A program made the translations under genes and the position numbers. Below are positions 22,495 through 33,361 of a stretch of 64,000 nucleotides of DNA, piece by piece. Below the pieces are notes generated by a model. That model made no database searches. It was not told the DNA's origin and saw only the letters and a list, made by a program, of their open reading frames with translations. Source of the stretch: Silene latifolia. Lineage: Eukaryota; Streptophyta; Magnoliopsida; Caryophyllales; Caryophyllaceae. Location: positions 38,254,217-38,318,216 of the forward strand of contig NC_133534.1 in the NCBI RefSeq assembly GCF_048544455.1, in the 5' to 3' direction. The stretch's first letter is position 1. Every line of letters begins with the position of its first letter.

Positions 22495-23058
22495 TTCCCC
22501 CACTTATTTTAACAAAAAACTAACTCACAAATGTCACAAGATATCACGCATCATAGAGGTGGCTCCGCCTTTAAACCTCTACTAGTGTTTTAGTTAGCCC
22601 CGTACTAGAATCAAAGTGGCACCGCCTTCAAACTTTGACTTCTCAAAGGCACGTAGGAAACCTCACACACATGATATCTTAAGTGTTCCAAGCTTCAAAG
22701 GTCTACACGTTATGGCCATGTGCACAATCCTGGTATTCATGAGTGTATTTAGAGAATGTGCCCCCATTCTCATAGAAGCGGCCTCACTCCGACACTCATA
22801 TAGGTGACCCATCAAGAATGCACTCGTGGCCAAGCATTCCGCCCACACGAGCTATGGGTCATTAAGAGCAAAGCCAAATAATATTAATCAATTTCTCATA
22901 CAAAAAAGCACTTTGCTCAACCTTATCAACGCCACAAGTATACATGCCTGCACCATAGGGAGGGACGTAAATAATAATAATCATCATAATATAAAAAATA
23001 TATACATAGGCATGTCACCCGTCATCATATGATTCGTTTTTCCCTTTCCAGGGTATCC

Positions 23059-25246
23059 TCATATATGACTAAACTCATCTTTGGGCAAAAGTCCCATCCC
23101 CCTCGATGCTTTCCAAATTTTCTCTCTAGCTAGAGCTTTAGTCAATTGATCAGCTATATTCTCTTCTGATCGTACATGGCTAACATTTATAGCGCCATTG
23201 GACAAATGTCCTCTCACAATACCATGCATCCGTCTAACAGATCGAGATTTACCATTATAGTACAAACTATGTACTCGCCAATAGTCGCTGATCTTGATCT
23301 TGTCACAATGAAGTAAAATAGGAGGCCTTTGGTCTATCCCACATAGGAATATCATGTAATAAATTACGCAACCAATTTGCTTCATCACTAGCATTTGACA
23401 AAGCTATCAACTCTGCCTCCATAGTAGAATGAGATATAATTGTTTGCTTTTTTGATCGCCAACTCACTGCACCACCACCTATCAAAAACACAAAGCCCTT
23501 TGGTAGACATGGTGTCTCGGCTAAAGAATTCAATCGGCGTCAAGTATAACCTTCAAGTATAGGAGGGTGCCTTTTATACATAATACCATAGTTAATAGTT
23601 TTCTTTAAATAACTCATTAACCGTTCAATTGCAAACCAATGTTCATGACACGGTCTACTAGTAAAACGACTTAACACACCAACGGCATAACTAATATCAG
23701 GTCTAGTAGTGTGTGACATATCTCAAACTACCAATAATTCTAGAGTATTCTTTCTGATTTATCACATCATAGTCATTCATGGTCGGATATAATTGAATAT
23801 GAGAATCAAAAGGAGAATTTCTTGGCTTACAATCAAAGTAATTAAATTTTTTTCAACATTTTTTCTACATAGTGAGATTGATCGAGAAAAATTCCATTAG
23901 AACACTTATGAATTTTCATACCAAGAATTACACTTGCTTCTCCCATATCTTTCATGTCAAAATGTTTACAAAGCATTTTCTTAGTATCAACTATAATGGT
24001 CATGTTAGTACCAAAAATGAGAAGATCATCCACATATAAACAGATTATCACACTATCTTTAAAAACTCTTTTATAATAAACACACTTATCACTCTCATTA
24101 GCATAAAAACCATTGGCTAAAACACAATCATCAAATTTTTTATGCCATTGTTTCGGAGCTTGTTTTAACCCATATAAAGATCTTGTTAGTTTACATACTT
24201 TATTTTCCAAGCCAGGTTGCACAAAACCTTCGGGTTGTTCCATGTAAATTTCCTCATCTAAATCCCCATTTAAAAAAGCAGTTTTTACATCCATTTGATG
24301 AATAAAAAGATTATGAACAGCTGCAACCGCAATCAGAGTCCTAATAGAAGAAATTTTAGCAACCGGAGAATAAGTATCGAAAAAAATCAATATCTTCCTT
24401 TTGTCTAAAACCTTTAATAACAAGTCTAGCTTTAAACTTTTCAATACTACCATCTGGTTTCCTTTTTCTTCTAAGTACCCATTTATTTCCAATAGGTTTG
24501 CATCCGGGTGGTAAATCAACTAAAACCCAAGTATTATTAGACATCAAAGAGTCCATCTCATCATTCACAGCCTCTCTCCAAAAATTAGCATCAGGTGATG
24601 AAAAAGCCTCGACAAGGGAATTAGGTTCATTATCTATCATGCATATAATATTGTCCTCAAAAAGATAACTATCTTCTACATAATGAAGCTCAAAATCAGG
24701 ACCAAAATCTTTTGCAATTCTAGGTCTTTTACTCCTTCTTAAGTCCTTTTCTTGTACTAGTTCATGTGTAATTGAGGGTCTAGGATCGCTCACAAAGTTT
24801 TCGTTAGAAACTTTATCACCCCCACTATTTCCAAAAGGAAATTTATCTTCATGAAAAATAGCATCTAATGACTCAATAACAACATTATTTTCCAAATCCA
24901 AAAATCTATAAGCTTTACTATTATAAGAGTAACCAATAAAAGCACATCTAGTAGCTCTAATTCCTAACTTGTGAATTTTAGGATCGGTCTTACGAACATA
25001 AACCAAACAACCCCAGATACGAAAATAACTAATGTTGGGCTTATAACCTTTCCATAATTCAAATGGTGTTAGTAAAGTCTTTTTACGAGGTATCCTATTC
25101 ATCACATAATTACCTGTCAAAATAGCTTCTCCCCATAGGTTTTTAGGTGCACTAGCATGTACTAGCATAGAATTGGTCAAACCAATTAAGGTTCTATTTT
25201 TCCTCTCCGCTACGCCATTTGACTCGGGTGAATAAGGTGGGGTCAC
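23059..25246 (-). pseudogene. Copia pol: integrase C-half, RT, RNase H (broken)
   Basis: After a nonsense codon at 25247 the frame resumes with the rest of integrase (PPYSPESNGVAERKNRTL, the final catalytic E region), then a linker and the RT start (WVLVDLPPGCKPIGNKWV). A frameshift near 24370 leads to the RT core with QMDVKTAFLNGDL, KQAPKQWHKKF and the catalytic LYVDDLLIFG. Another break near 23845 precedes RNase H remnants: [20 protein letters not shown] (23400-23470) and, in a further frame, LHCDKIK and IADQLTKALAR, ending at 23059. At least three frameshifts and one stop make it non-functional. Confidence 0.88.
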
Positions 25247-27178
25247 TTAATGAACTATTCCTAAAGATTTTATATAATCTATTAACCCCAAAGAAGCATA
25301 CTCTAATCCTCTATCACTACGAAAACATTTTATTTTCCTTTCAAAACGATTCTCAACTTCACTTATAAAGGTTTTTAGCCTATCAAAAGCGTCACTCTTA
25401 TTTTTCATCAAGTAAACATAGGTAAACTTTGAATAGTCGTCTATAAAGGTTATAAAATATCTTTGTCCACCTCGTGTTAATATTCCTTCAAACTCACATA
25501 TATCGGTGTGTATAAGTTCTAAAAGTTGAGTACTTCTATAAACATTATTGTGAGGTTTTTTAGTGATCTTAGTCATACTACAAATTTCACATTGCTCAAA
25601 TTTATTTACTAGGTTTGGTATTAATCCTATGTGACTCATGTCTTTGATATATTTACTATTAACATGACATAAACGGGCATGCCAAATATTAACACAATTC
25701 ACGATATAAACCGAACCATCAACAATTTTATTCATCTCAACATTCAATTTGAACATACCATCACAAGCATAGCCTTTGCCAACAAACATATTATTCTTAG
25801 TGATAGAATAATTATCGGACTTAAACACTTGCTCAAAACCTGCTTTGTTGAGGAGATAGCCAGAAACAAGATTCTTCCGAATATGAGGAGTATGGAGAAC
25901 ATCCTTCAAGGTCAAAACTTTACCAGAAGTGAATTTAAGTTCAACATCACCAATACCAAGAACCTTAGTAGTGTGTGAATCACCTAAAAGTATTTTTCTA
26001 TCGGAATCAACAGGATTATAACTTTTAAACCAATTTCGATCATGACACACATGTTTTGAAGCTCCCGTATCAATCCACCAACCATCATAATTTTCCACCA
26101 TATTAATTTCAGTCACCATAGCAACCAAAGGTTCCTCTATCATATTAGCTTGTGAGGTGGTTCCCTTTTTCTTATTATTACAAAATTTAGCGATATGACC
26201 ATATTTTCTACACTCAAAACATTGTGGTTTGATGGATTGATTACTATTGTTATTACCATTGAATTTATTATTATTATTATTATTGCCAAAAGAGTTAGAA
26301 CGAAAAAGGTGACCATTATTATTATTATTATTATTATTATTAGTATGCCTAAACTTATTAGTATTATTCTTAAAATGGTTTTGGTTATTAGTGTGATTAC
26401 GAAAATTATTTTTAAAAGACTTCCCTTTAGGTTTGAACTTACCACCATTTTTATTAAAGTTATGACCTTTATGGATGTCCTCGTTAGTAGTAATAAAATT
26501 TACCTTCGCCGACTCACCATTACCATTGTTAGAGACATTGTCCCTCTTAAGAGACTCTTCCTCAACTCGGATTCTTGTAATTAGATCAATGACGGTCAAA
26601 TCACTTTGCTTGCGACATAAATTCTTTTGGAACTCCCCCCATGATGGTGGTAGCTTGTCTATTATTGCCGCAACTTGCATTTGATCATCAACGACGACAC
26701 CTTCGGATTGTATGTCATGTACACATTTTTGCAACTCTTGTGTTTGTGTCACCACCGATTTGTTATCCACCATTTTAAAATTGAAAAACCTGCTACACGC
26801 AAACTTTTTTGCACCGGCTTCCTCCGTGTCATATTTTTTCTGCAAAGCTTTCCAAATCTTTTTTGCAGTAGAATAAAAACTAGCATAGTAGTCATAAAGC
26901 TCGTCAGAAAGACAATTAAGAAGATAATTCCTACAATCCTCCTCATCATTTTTCCACTTCTCAACTTCTTTTTCATGTTTTTCAAGTTCTTCTTTGGTCA
27001 TATTACTTGTGTCTTTTTTAGTTGGATCTTTAGCGGTTAAAATCCACACTACCTTCATAAGTTTTAGATAGAACAATACCTTTTTCGACCAACGCTTAAA
27101 ATGCTCACCCGTGAACTTGAAAGGTTTGTTAAAGTCGGTTGGAGTGGAAGTAGGTAACGGAGTCGCCATAGGATCCAT
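25247..27178 (-). CDS. Copia gag-protease-integrase part
   Basis: A 643-codon frame from ATG at 27178. The gag core (FKFTGEHFKRWSKKVLFYL) occupies about residues 20-190. A very asparagine-rich stretch (encoded by (AAT)n) surrounds the zinc knuckle CFECRKYGHIAKFC. Protease has WWIDTGASKHVC, and the pre-integrase zinc motif has H-x3-H..CEIC. The integrase core begins at ELIHTDICEFEG with a second catalytic D in FRSDRG. It stops at a TAA where family members have an acidic codon just before the last integrase block, so it is one point change short of continuing. Confidence 0.88.
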   Translation of the reverse strand: MDPMATPLPTSTPTDFNKPFKFTGEHFKRWSKKVLFYLKLMKVVWILTAKDPTKKDTSNMTKEELEKHEKEVEKWKNDEEDCRNYLLNCLSDELYDYYASFYSTAKKIWKALQKKYDTEEAGAKKFACSRFFNFKMVDNKSVVTQTQELQKCVHDIQSEGVVVDDQMQVAAIIDKLPPSWGEFQKNLCRKQSDLTVIDLITRIRVEEESLKRDNVSNNGNGESAKVNFITTNEDIHKGHNFNKNGGKFKPKGKSFKNNFRNHTNNQNHFKNNTNKFRHTNNNNNNNNNGHLFRSNSFGNNNNNNKFNGNNNSNQSIKPQCFECRKYGHIAKFCNNKKKGTTSQANMIEEPLVAMVTEINMVENYDGWWIDTGASKHVCHDRNWFKSYNPVDSDRKILLGDSHTTKVLGIGDVELKFTSGKVLTLKDVLHTPHIRKNLVSGYLLNKAGFEQVFKSDNYSITKNNMFVGKGYACDGMFKLNVEMNKIVDGSVYIVNCVNIWHARLCHVNSKYIKDMSHIGLIPNLVNKFEQCEICSMTKITKKPHNNVYRSTQLLELIHTDICEFEGILTRGGQRYFITFIDDYSKFTYVYLMKNKSDAFDRLKTFISEVENRFERKIKCFRSDRGLEYASLGLIDYIKSLGIVH

Positions 27179-27191
27179 GAATCGTCTTGAG
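27178..27191 (-). other. Candidate self-priming primer site
   Basis: The 15-bp leader between the 5' LTR and the gag ATG contains no TGG-type tRNA primer site. Its sequence CTCAAGACGATTCA (minus strand, overlapping the A of the ATG) is perfectly complementary over 14 nt to the minus strand of the LTR at 27290-27303. This recalls fold-back priming in Tf1-type retrotransposons, but the use is inferred. Confidence 0.45.
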
Positions 27192-27193
27192 AT

Positions 27194-27919
27194 TGTTGGA
27201 AAAAATTACGAATGATAAGGAAGACGGACCGGTACAATAATAAAACCACCTTGAAATTTGTTGGAGAGTCGCGTAATAAATCAGCTCTCCTCAAGACGAT
27301 TCACGCCCTCCAAATATTGCAGGGAGTTAATAGCGCGTCGTCCCCAGGATAAAACCCCAACTAAAATAATACTCTCTTATCTGCGTATAAGAGAGGAGAA
27401 GCTCACACACAAGGAACACTTGACAATTTGTAAAAACTTTGGAAGAATGTTAGCTTTTTTTTTATGTAAAGACAACCGTATATTTTTCTCTTATTACCAA
27501 ACTCAGAGCTTACTACCATATTTATATATAAGCTCCACTATCAAAAACGTCAAAACATACGTTATTCAAAAGATCAAGTAAATCTCAGCATTAAAGCCAT
27601 AAAAGGACGTTAGCAAATCAAATAATGTAGAAATTGTGTGGTCAAAAGCACTAATTACACATTAGTGATAATCATAGTAATCCATTGTCATATAACGGCC
27701 AAAGACCAAGGTTTACAAATATTGAAGATTCTTTTTTAAATCCATGCATTAAAACTTACGGTTTCACCTTATATAAATATTTAAATTTAAATGTAAATAT
27801 TTAGTAAAGAAACATTTATAACTAGAAACGGAAATAATAGTATTTATTTTTAATAGAAAATATATTTTATTTAATTTATATATTATTATTAATTTTATTT
27901 TTTGTTAAAATATATAACA
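27194..27919 (-). repeat. 5' LTR of the intronic Copia
   Basis: Partner of 21769-22494, 726 bp. On the minus strand a TATA-like motif (TATATAAATA) lies near 27526-27535, suggesting transcription starts near 27495. That places the leader-complementary segment about 190 nt into the transcript. Confidence 0.92.
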
Positions 27920-28064
27920 TAATGCTATATAGGTTAATTATATCCTAAAGAAATAACCTAACTTAAAAAATGTTAAAACTCGATATATCAATTGTAAAGA
28001 TTAGACACGCAGAAAACTTTGGTCTTCATTTTGATCTTGATCTTAGTTACCCGTTAAATAACAG

Positions 28065-28460
28065 GTTAAACTAATGAGTACAACGGATGTGTTGATTTCT
28101 CCACATGGTGCACAATTAACAAACATGTTCCTAATGGAGAGGAATAGTAGCGTAATGGAGTTCTTTCCAAAAGGGTGGCTTAAACTAGCGGGAGTAGGTC
28201 AATATGTGTACCATTGGATTGCTAGTTGGTCAGGGATGAAGCACCAAGGTGCGTACCGTGACCCGAATGGTGACTCGTGCCCGTACCCGGAAGATGATCG
28301 TCGATGCATGTCAATCTTTAAGAATGGCAAAATTGGACATAATGAAACCTATTTTAAGGAATGGGTTAGAAAGGTGTTGAATGAGATGAAGATGTGGAAG
28401 ATAGAGCTAGAGAATGGTAACAAATTCAAATATAGGTCAACCCCTTGCAATTGTGTTTAG
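28065..28460 (+). CDS. GT61 glycosyltransferase, exon 3
   Basis: The acceptor AATAACAG precedes VKLMSTTDVLISPHGAQLTN, which continues directly from exon 2 as family members do. The first in-exon ATG is therefore internal, not a start. The exon carries the highly conserved GT61 C-terminus: S-P-H-G-A-Q-L-T-N-M, then MEFFPKGW, YHWIASWSGMKH and CPYPEDDRRC, ending in a TAG at 28458-28460. Presence of these motifs without disruption argues for function. Confidence 0.92.
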   Translation, partial: VKLMSTTDVLISPHGAQLTNMFLMERNSSVMEFFPKGWLKLAGVGQYVYHWIASWSGMKHQGAYRDPNGDSCPYPEDDRRCMSIFKNGKIGHNETYFKEWVRKVLNEMKMWKIELENGNKFKYRSTPCNCV

Positions 28461-28741
28461 AGTTTGTGTTTATTAGAGATTCGGAATAATATTAGTTATG
28501 TTGACATCTTTTAATTTCTAATTAATTTTAGGAAGTAATTGGCTTTTTTTTTTGTTATATTAAGAAAAGATTTGTTGTCCGTAAGGGGGGAGTCTAATGG
28601 TTAAAACTTGGGCGAAATTTCTAAGGGACTCAGGTTAAAGTTTCTACAAGAGCAATCTTGTCTTGTGTAGTATTTATGGCCTCAGTCTATGTGATCTAGA
28701 ATTAGGTCGTTTAGAATGAACGAGTTTGAAATTAGTAAACT
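28461..28741 (+). other. GT61 3' flank
   Basis: About 280 bp after the stop codon with no open frame or repeat that I recognise. It probably includes the 3' UTR of the GT61 gene and ends at a possible solo LTR. Confidence 0.4.
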
Positions 28742-29142
28742 TGCAGCCGAATTTGTAACGTGTGAATTGTAACAAAGAACAGGATAGATTAGTAAATCTT
28801 GTTCTAACCTCGCAAGGTTAATTATAGCTCGATTTCCTATAACTCAGCCTCGCAAGGAAGAGTCCTAATCTAATCTCGCAAGATTGACAAAAGTTTTACG
28901 AACTGTAAACTTTATTGTATTTCTGAAAATATTCTGAAAAATAAGGCCACAATCGGCCCTTATTTATAGTCCTACTTGATGTCTAAAATCTGACTCGAGA
29001 TCTAATTCCTCAACTTGTCTTCCAAGCTATCTAACTCTTTCCTAAACTAACTAGAAAACTTATTAAATAATTAACTAATAAAAATCAGATTTGTAGAAGC
29101 TAAATAAAACTAGGATTAGGAAATACAGAGTTTCCTAAAGAG
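28742..29142 (-). mobile_element. Left part of a probable solo LTR split by the MULE
   Basis: The phrase GGCCACAATCGGCCCTTATTTATAG and the repeated CCTCGCAAGGTT motifs are LTR-like. The matching right part appears to be 54768-55063, ending GTGTGCAACA. Putative termini are TGCAGCC..GCAACA, and the outer flanks AAACT (28737-28741) and AAAGT (55064-55068) would be a 5-bp duplication with one mismatch. No internal region is present, hence solo LTR. This is weaker than the other LTR calls. Confidence 0.5.
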
Positions 29143-29215
29143 GGCTGATTTATATCGACGACGTTTTTCATAAAAAAGACGATGACTGCCCTTTTGACTT
29201 TCTCTCTCTAAAAAA
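29143..29215 (+). repeat. Left terminal inverted repeat of the MULE
   Basis: Pairs with 54690-54767. The clearest shared blocks are ATCGA-GACGTTTT and AAAAGACGA-N-TGCCC. The right copy has an extra segment of about 21 bp repeating the CGACGACG motif. Confidence 0.65.
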
Positions 29216-29277
29216 ATTTCTCTCAAACTCAACTAAATTAAAAACAAAAAACAACAACAACAACAACAATTAACAAT

Positions 29278-31108
29278 ATGTCGGATCTCGATTCAACGGT
29301 ACGTAAACAAATTAATCAATTCAATATTTGCTTAATTTTCAATTTTTTTTTGCGCATCGTTCATCCTATTCGATAGTTGAATTACTTGACGTATTAACTT
29401 AGTAGTAGCGAATGTTTGAATTTGTTGCGTAATTCTGAAAATTGTCCCCCGAAAGATGAACCATGGCCAAAAGTTGGAAACCAACGTTCAGACCATGGTC
29501 CAAACGGTGGAAATCAACGTTTGCCATGGACTAAGCCATGGATTTCCACGTTTGCCATGGTCCAAACCTTGGATTTCCACGTTTGGCCATGGTCAAATGT
29601 TGGAATTCATGGTTTGGCCATGGTCAAACGTTGATTTCTGGATTTGGCCATGGTCAAACATTGATTTTCATTGTTTGGTCGTGGATGAAAGTTGGTTTTC
29701 CTTGTTCGTCCGTGGTTGATCGTTGGAAAGTAATGTTTGGCCGCGGTCGTTTGTTGAGTCTCGTGTTTTAGGCATGAATTACTCGTTTTCTACTCGATTT
29801 TACTTGTTTTTCTTTCGTTTTACGCAATTTATTTAGGTTATGAATCCTTTTTATTGTCTTACTATAGTCCTTATTGCTTGTATTGCCTGTAACAGGAATC
29901 GTGGGAGAATTTTGGCGAGAATTCAATTGATTACAACCCGTTGTTCGAGACTACAATAGATTTCGAAACGCGTGACGATGGTTTCAATTGGGCTCAGAAA
30001 ATCGCATTCAAGAATGGGTTTGCTTTGGTTAAAGCAAATAACGGAGCTAAAAATAGGAAAAAGAACGGGTTGTTGACAAGTTATTTTCGATGTAAAAGAC
30101 ATGGGTTACCAAAAGAATCGGACGATATTGAAAAGCCAAGGAGGTCGCAGAAGTGTTCATGCAAGTTTCGTATTCGTGCCGTTCAAAATTTCGTGTCTAA
30201 AAATGATCAAGAGACGGTAGTGTGGAACATTGTAACCTCCGAGGGTGCTGGACTACACAACCACAACGTAGCCGTTTATAAGGACGGGGATCGGCACTTT
30301 GCGGGATTGGACGCGGAAGAGAAGGCATATGTTGTGGTTCTACCGAGGGATATTAAAAATGGTCTTTATTTGAGAACCCCCGAAAAACCTTAACCGTCAC
30401 GCACCCAACTATATAATGAAACAAGGAAAATTAGGAAAGAAGTTAGGGGTGAAAGAAACACCGCTCAGCAAATGTTGGCTCTAGCAGTAGAAGCGAAATA
30501 CGTCCATTGGAATGAGATTGATTCCGAGCCAAAAGAGTTGACTCACATTTTCATGGCTCATCCTGAAGCGATTAAGTTGTTCCGGGCTTATCCTTATGTC
30601 GTCATCATGGATTCGACTTATAAAACCAACATTTACAAGAATCCACTCATTGTGATGGTTGGTGTGACACCCACGGGATCGTCCTTCTTAATTGCATGTT
30701 CGATGATTCCTACCGAGTTTGACGAGAATTACAAGCGGCTGTTGAGAAAGTTAGCTGCGATTTTAGATGTCACCGGAGTAGCGTCCCCTTCTGTATTTGT
30801 CACCGACCGGGAATTGGGTTTGATCAGCGCTCTTGAGCAAGTATTTCCCCGGGTTGAGCATTTGTTATGTAGATGGCATGTGAACAAAGCCATCAATGCA
30901 AAAGCCTTGATATCATTCAAAACTGAGGGTATGAGGAAACATGTCATCACAAATCCAGAAGACGGTTGGAATAAGGTGATCAATGCAGTTACCGAGGAAG
31001 CGTTTCAGTATGCTTGGCAGTGTTTCTGTCGTAAGTGGCCGTTTATGGCCGATTATATACAGGCAGCTTGGGGTCAACACGCAGGGAAGTTCGTTTTATG
31101 CTATACAA
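29278..31108 (+). pseudogene. MULE transposase, N-terminal part
   Basis: Exon 1 (29278-29298, MSDLDST) ends at a GTACGT donor; exon 2 starts at 29896 after AACAG, in phase. It encodes a FAR1-type zinc region (FRCKRHGLP then KCSCKFRIRAV, and H-N-H), then the MULE/DDE core: VIMDSTYKTNIYKNPLI with the first catalytic D, VTDRELGLISALEQVF with the second, and CRWHVNKAI. Two compensating frameshifts lie between about 30375 and 30420, so the gene is not intact. The frame is open to 31108, where CACTA-1 is inserted. It belongs to the mudrA/FAR1-like transposases. Confidence 0.85.
29456..29760 (+). repeat. GTTTGGCCATGGTC tandem repeats in the MULE left end
   Basis: About a dozen degenerate units of 20-30 bp centred on TTTGGCCATGG / CCATGGTCAAACGTTG lie inside intron 1 of the transposase. 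Frames rich in H, G, P and W here are artefacts. Related repeats sit in opposite orientation at 53880-54180. Confidence 0.85.
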
Positions 31109-31129
31109 CACTACAAAAAAAAAGGTTCC

Positions 31130-31580
31130 ATAGCGACGGAAAACTCCGTCGCAAATATGTCAATCCCGTCGCAAAAATAGATCTTGCGACGGAATTGCGA
31201 CGGATTTAATCCGTCGCTCTATTTCGTCGCAAATTTTGGTTCTGCGACGGAAATTCCGTCTGCTAAAGACTGCGACGGACGGTCGTCGCAAATACCCGTC
31301 GCAAAACAGTGACTTGCGACGGAAAATCCGTCGCATGTCACTGTTCATTGAAGGCCACGTGGTCACCAAAGTCAAACAGGAAGTCAAAATCTGCGACGGA
31401 TTTTCCGTCGCTAATCACTGTTCATAAAGGCCACATAGGCACTTAAGTCAAACAGAAAGTCAAAATCTGCGACGGAAAATCCGTCGCAGATCACTGTTCA
31501 TATGGGACACGTGTCCCTAAAGTCAAACAGAAAGTCAACCCTTGCGACGGAAAATCCGTCGCAAATTCCGTCGCAGGGAT
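31130..31580. repeat. CACTA-1 left subterminal hairpin repeats
   Basis: At least ten GCGACGGA..TCCGTCGC palindromes occur. Between 31338 and 31545 three longer units of about 70 bp also repeat (TCACTGTTCAT..GTCAAACAG.AAGTCAA.. plus a hairpin). In this superfamily such sites bind the accessory TNPA protein. Confidence 0.9.
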
Positions 31581-31852
31581 TAAATACCCAGTGGGTTTAC
31601 AGCGTTCTTCCAGCGGCCAAATTGCTTTGAAAGCAATTACATATACTCCCGGTTTCCTACAAACATTCAGAAAATCCAGCAATTGAGAAATTCACAACTC
31701 GTTCAAGACGAGATTTCCAAACAACGTCTTCACATTAACTTAAAATAAAAGGTTTACAACCGTTTAGTACAATAATTGTTCAACAAAGAAAGCCAAATAA
31801 GTCCATAAACTACGGGGTAGGAATGATAACTTCTAATCAACAAACAACTACA

Positions 31853-33300
31853 TCAATACACGGGAGTGGGAGTAGGAGTAGGCCTAGCATTGTCGCCACC
31901 ATCATCATCAAAGTCATTTCTAGCTCCAGATGAACCTCCCGGGTTACAAGTTTGAGTGGTAAAACCTTGTTGGCTCAAGAACTCCTCTATTGCCGCAAGC
32001 CTTTGAGATTGTTCGGCCTCGACTTGCTTTAGTCGCGCATTCTCTTTTGCGACTCTACCAACAAAACCCGGAGTATGAGGAGTAGAAAAGAGGTTACCAG
32101 TCGAGCGGCGGTGGTGCTCCCAAATTTGTGGTGCTGCATTTCCCGCGCCAAGTACTCTACCTTTCTTATCAAACCCTCCATGTTCTTCAATATAAATTTC
32201 ATTATCATCAATGTTCTCGACCCCTTGGCTCTGAAGCTCAGTTTTCTTTGAGATGATTTTACCCTATATCAATAAAAAACGAAAGATTAGATACCATCTA
32301 CTAAATAATCATGATTGAAAAAATGAGTTAAAAATTAAATAATTATAGTAACTTACGAAGAGTTGACCAGTTTTTTTGGATAACCATCCTTTTGTGCTAT
32401 GCTTCCTTGTCTTCTCCAACATTTGCAAAGCGGACGGAATATCTCCTTTCCCATCTTTATCAATCTACAATTTTGATACTTGTTAAATATAATTACTAAC
32501 TTTAAATAAAGTTAAAGAAAAAAAGGTAATAAATTAAAAAAGGAAGTGAAGAAATTACCATTGAGTCCATATATTGCAAAGTGCTTTTTCGACCCATTAC
32601 GTGAGTAGCCAACGCCTTCCCTTTCTCGTCACTTCCCGACCTACGGTTGGCCGAATTCTGCTCCGATCTTGGCGTGAAAGTAGGATCTTCAAGTGGTCTA
32701 TTCTTCAATTGACGGTGCAAGTCAACACTAATCCAATCCGGCTTTTCATGCTCTTCCTTATGATAAGCTCGATAAATCATTTGCCGTAAACGGGTCTTCA
32801 TGGCATCTTCCCAAGCCTTCTTAACCCTTGCCTTGTCACGGGGATCGTAACTAACACGCCACTGTTCAATAAAAAATAAAGTTAGAAAATAAACTTGATT
32901 GTAAATAAATATAAAATAAATGAATAAAATACCTAGTATTAAATTAAATGACAATTGCTAATACCTCAAACCAATTCCACCAATCCTTCTTTAGAGTAGA
33001 TGCCGCCGATTTCGATTAGGAGCATGTTCTTTGTAGTTGCATCCAATATTATCCGATATCAAGCTCACAACTTTCTCATTCTTGAACTCGAAAAAAAGAA
33101 TGAGAAGATAATAAATATATATATAAATCGTTATAAAAATAATTAATTACGAAGAAATAACATACTAACCAAACGCCACCATCTTGCTCAAGAGAATCGA
33201 GATGAATTTTGTCAATATTTGGTATTTCTTCATTCTCGTTTCCCTGTCCTTGGTTTTCTGCATTACTATTACTACCATGTCTTCGTCTCCTCGACGCCAT
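31853..33300 (-). pseudogene. TNPA-like accessory gene of CACTA-1 (Transposase_24 type)
   Basis: Multi-exon minus-strand gene from MASRRRRHGSN (33300). The second major exon (about 32865-32560) matches the plant Transposase_24 domain: WRVSYDPRDKARVKKAWEDA, then RMIYRAYHKE-like residues, SVDLHRQL and FTPRSEQNSANR. Later exons give KTRKHSTKGWLSKKTGQL (about 32360-32440) and a C-terminal part (32262-31853) with a coiled-coil-like LKQVEAEQSQRLAAIEEFL and a PTPTPTPVY end. Exon limits are approximate. The product would be the subterminal-repeat binding partner of the transposase. I cannot exclude that it is still functional, but its TNP2 neighbour is broken. Confidence 0.7.
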
Positions 33301-33361
33301 AGAAACCAACTAAATTCCTCAACATTGTTAGAAATCAAATAATAGCAACCAAATAACAAAT

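Larger units (their letters stand above)
21769..27919 (-). mobile_element. Copia element in intron 2 of the GT61 gene
   Basis: 6151 bp with two 726-bp LTRs (21769-22494 and 27194-27919) that differ at three positions by eye (99.6 percent). Flanks share TAAT (21765-21768 and 27920-27923), a 4-bp duplication. On the minus strand the 3' LTR (left) is preceded by a polypurine tract AAGTGGGGGAA. The coding region starts only 15 bp after the 5' LTR. It lies antisense to the host gene. The lineage is uncertain, perhaps Ivana/Oryco-like. The pol frame is broken, so the copy probably moved in trans or decayed quickly. Confidence 0.93.

Noticed and set aside
28074..28460. Separate 128-residue gene starting at the ATG at 28074
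   Set aside because: The preceding AACAG acceptor and in-phase VKL residues join it to exon 2 of the GT61 gene. It is an exon, not an independent gene.
29416..29771. Three overlapping frames rich in H, G, P and W
   Set aside because: All frames come from the GGCCATGG tandem repeats in the MULE transposase intron.
31130..31580. GCGACGGA hairpins as CRISPR or rho-independent terminators
   Set aside because: They sit at both ends of a CACTA transposon with CACTA termini and a 3-bp duplication, which explains them as subterminal binding repeats.
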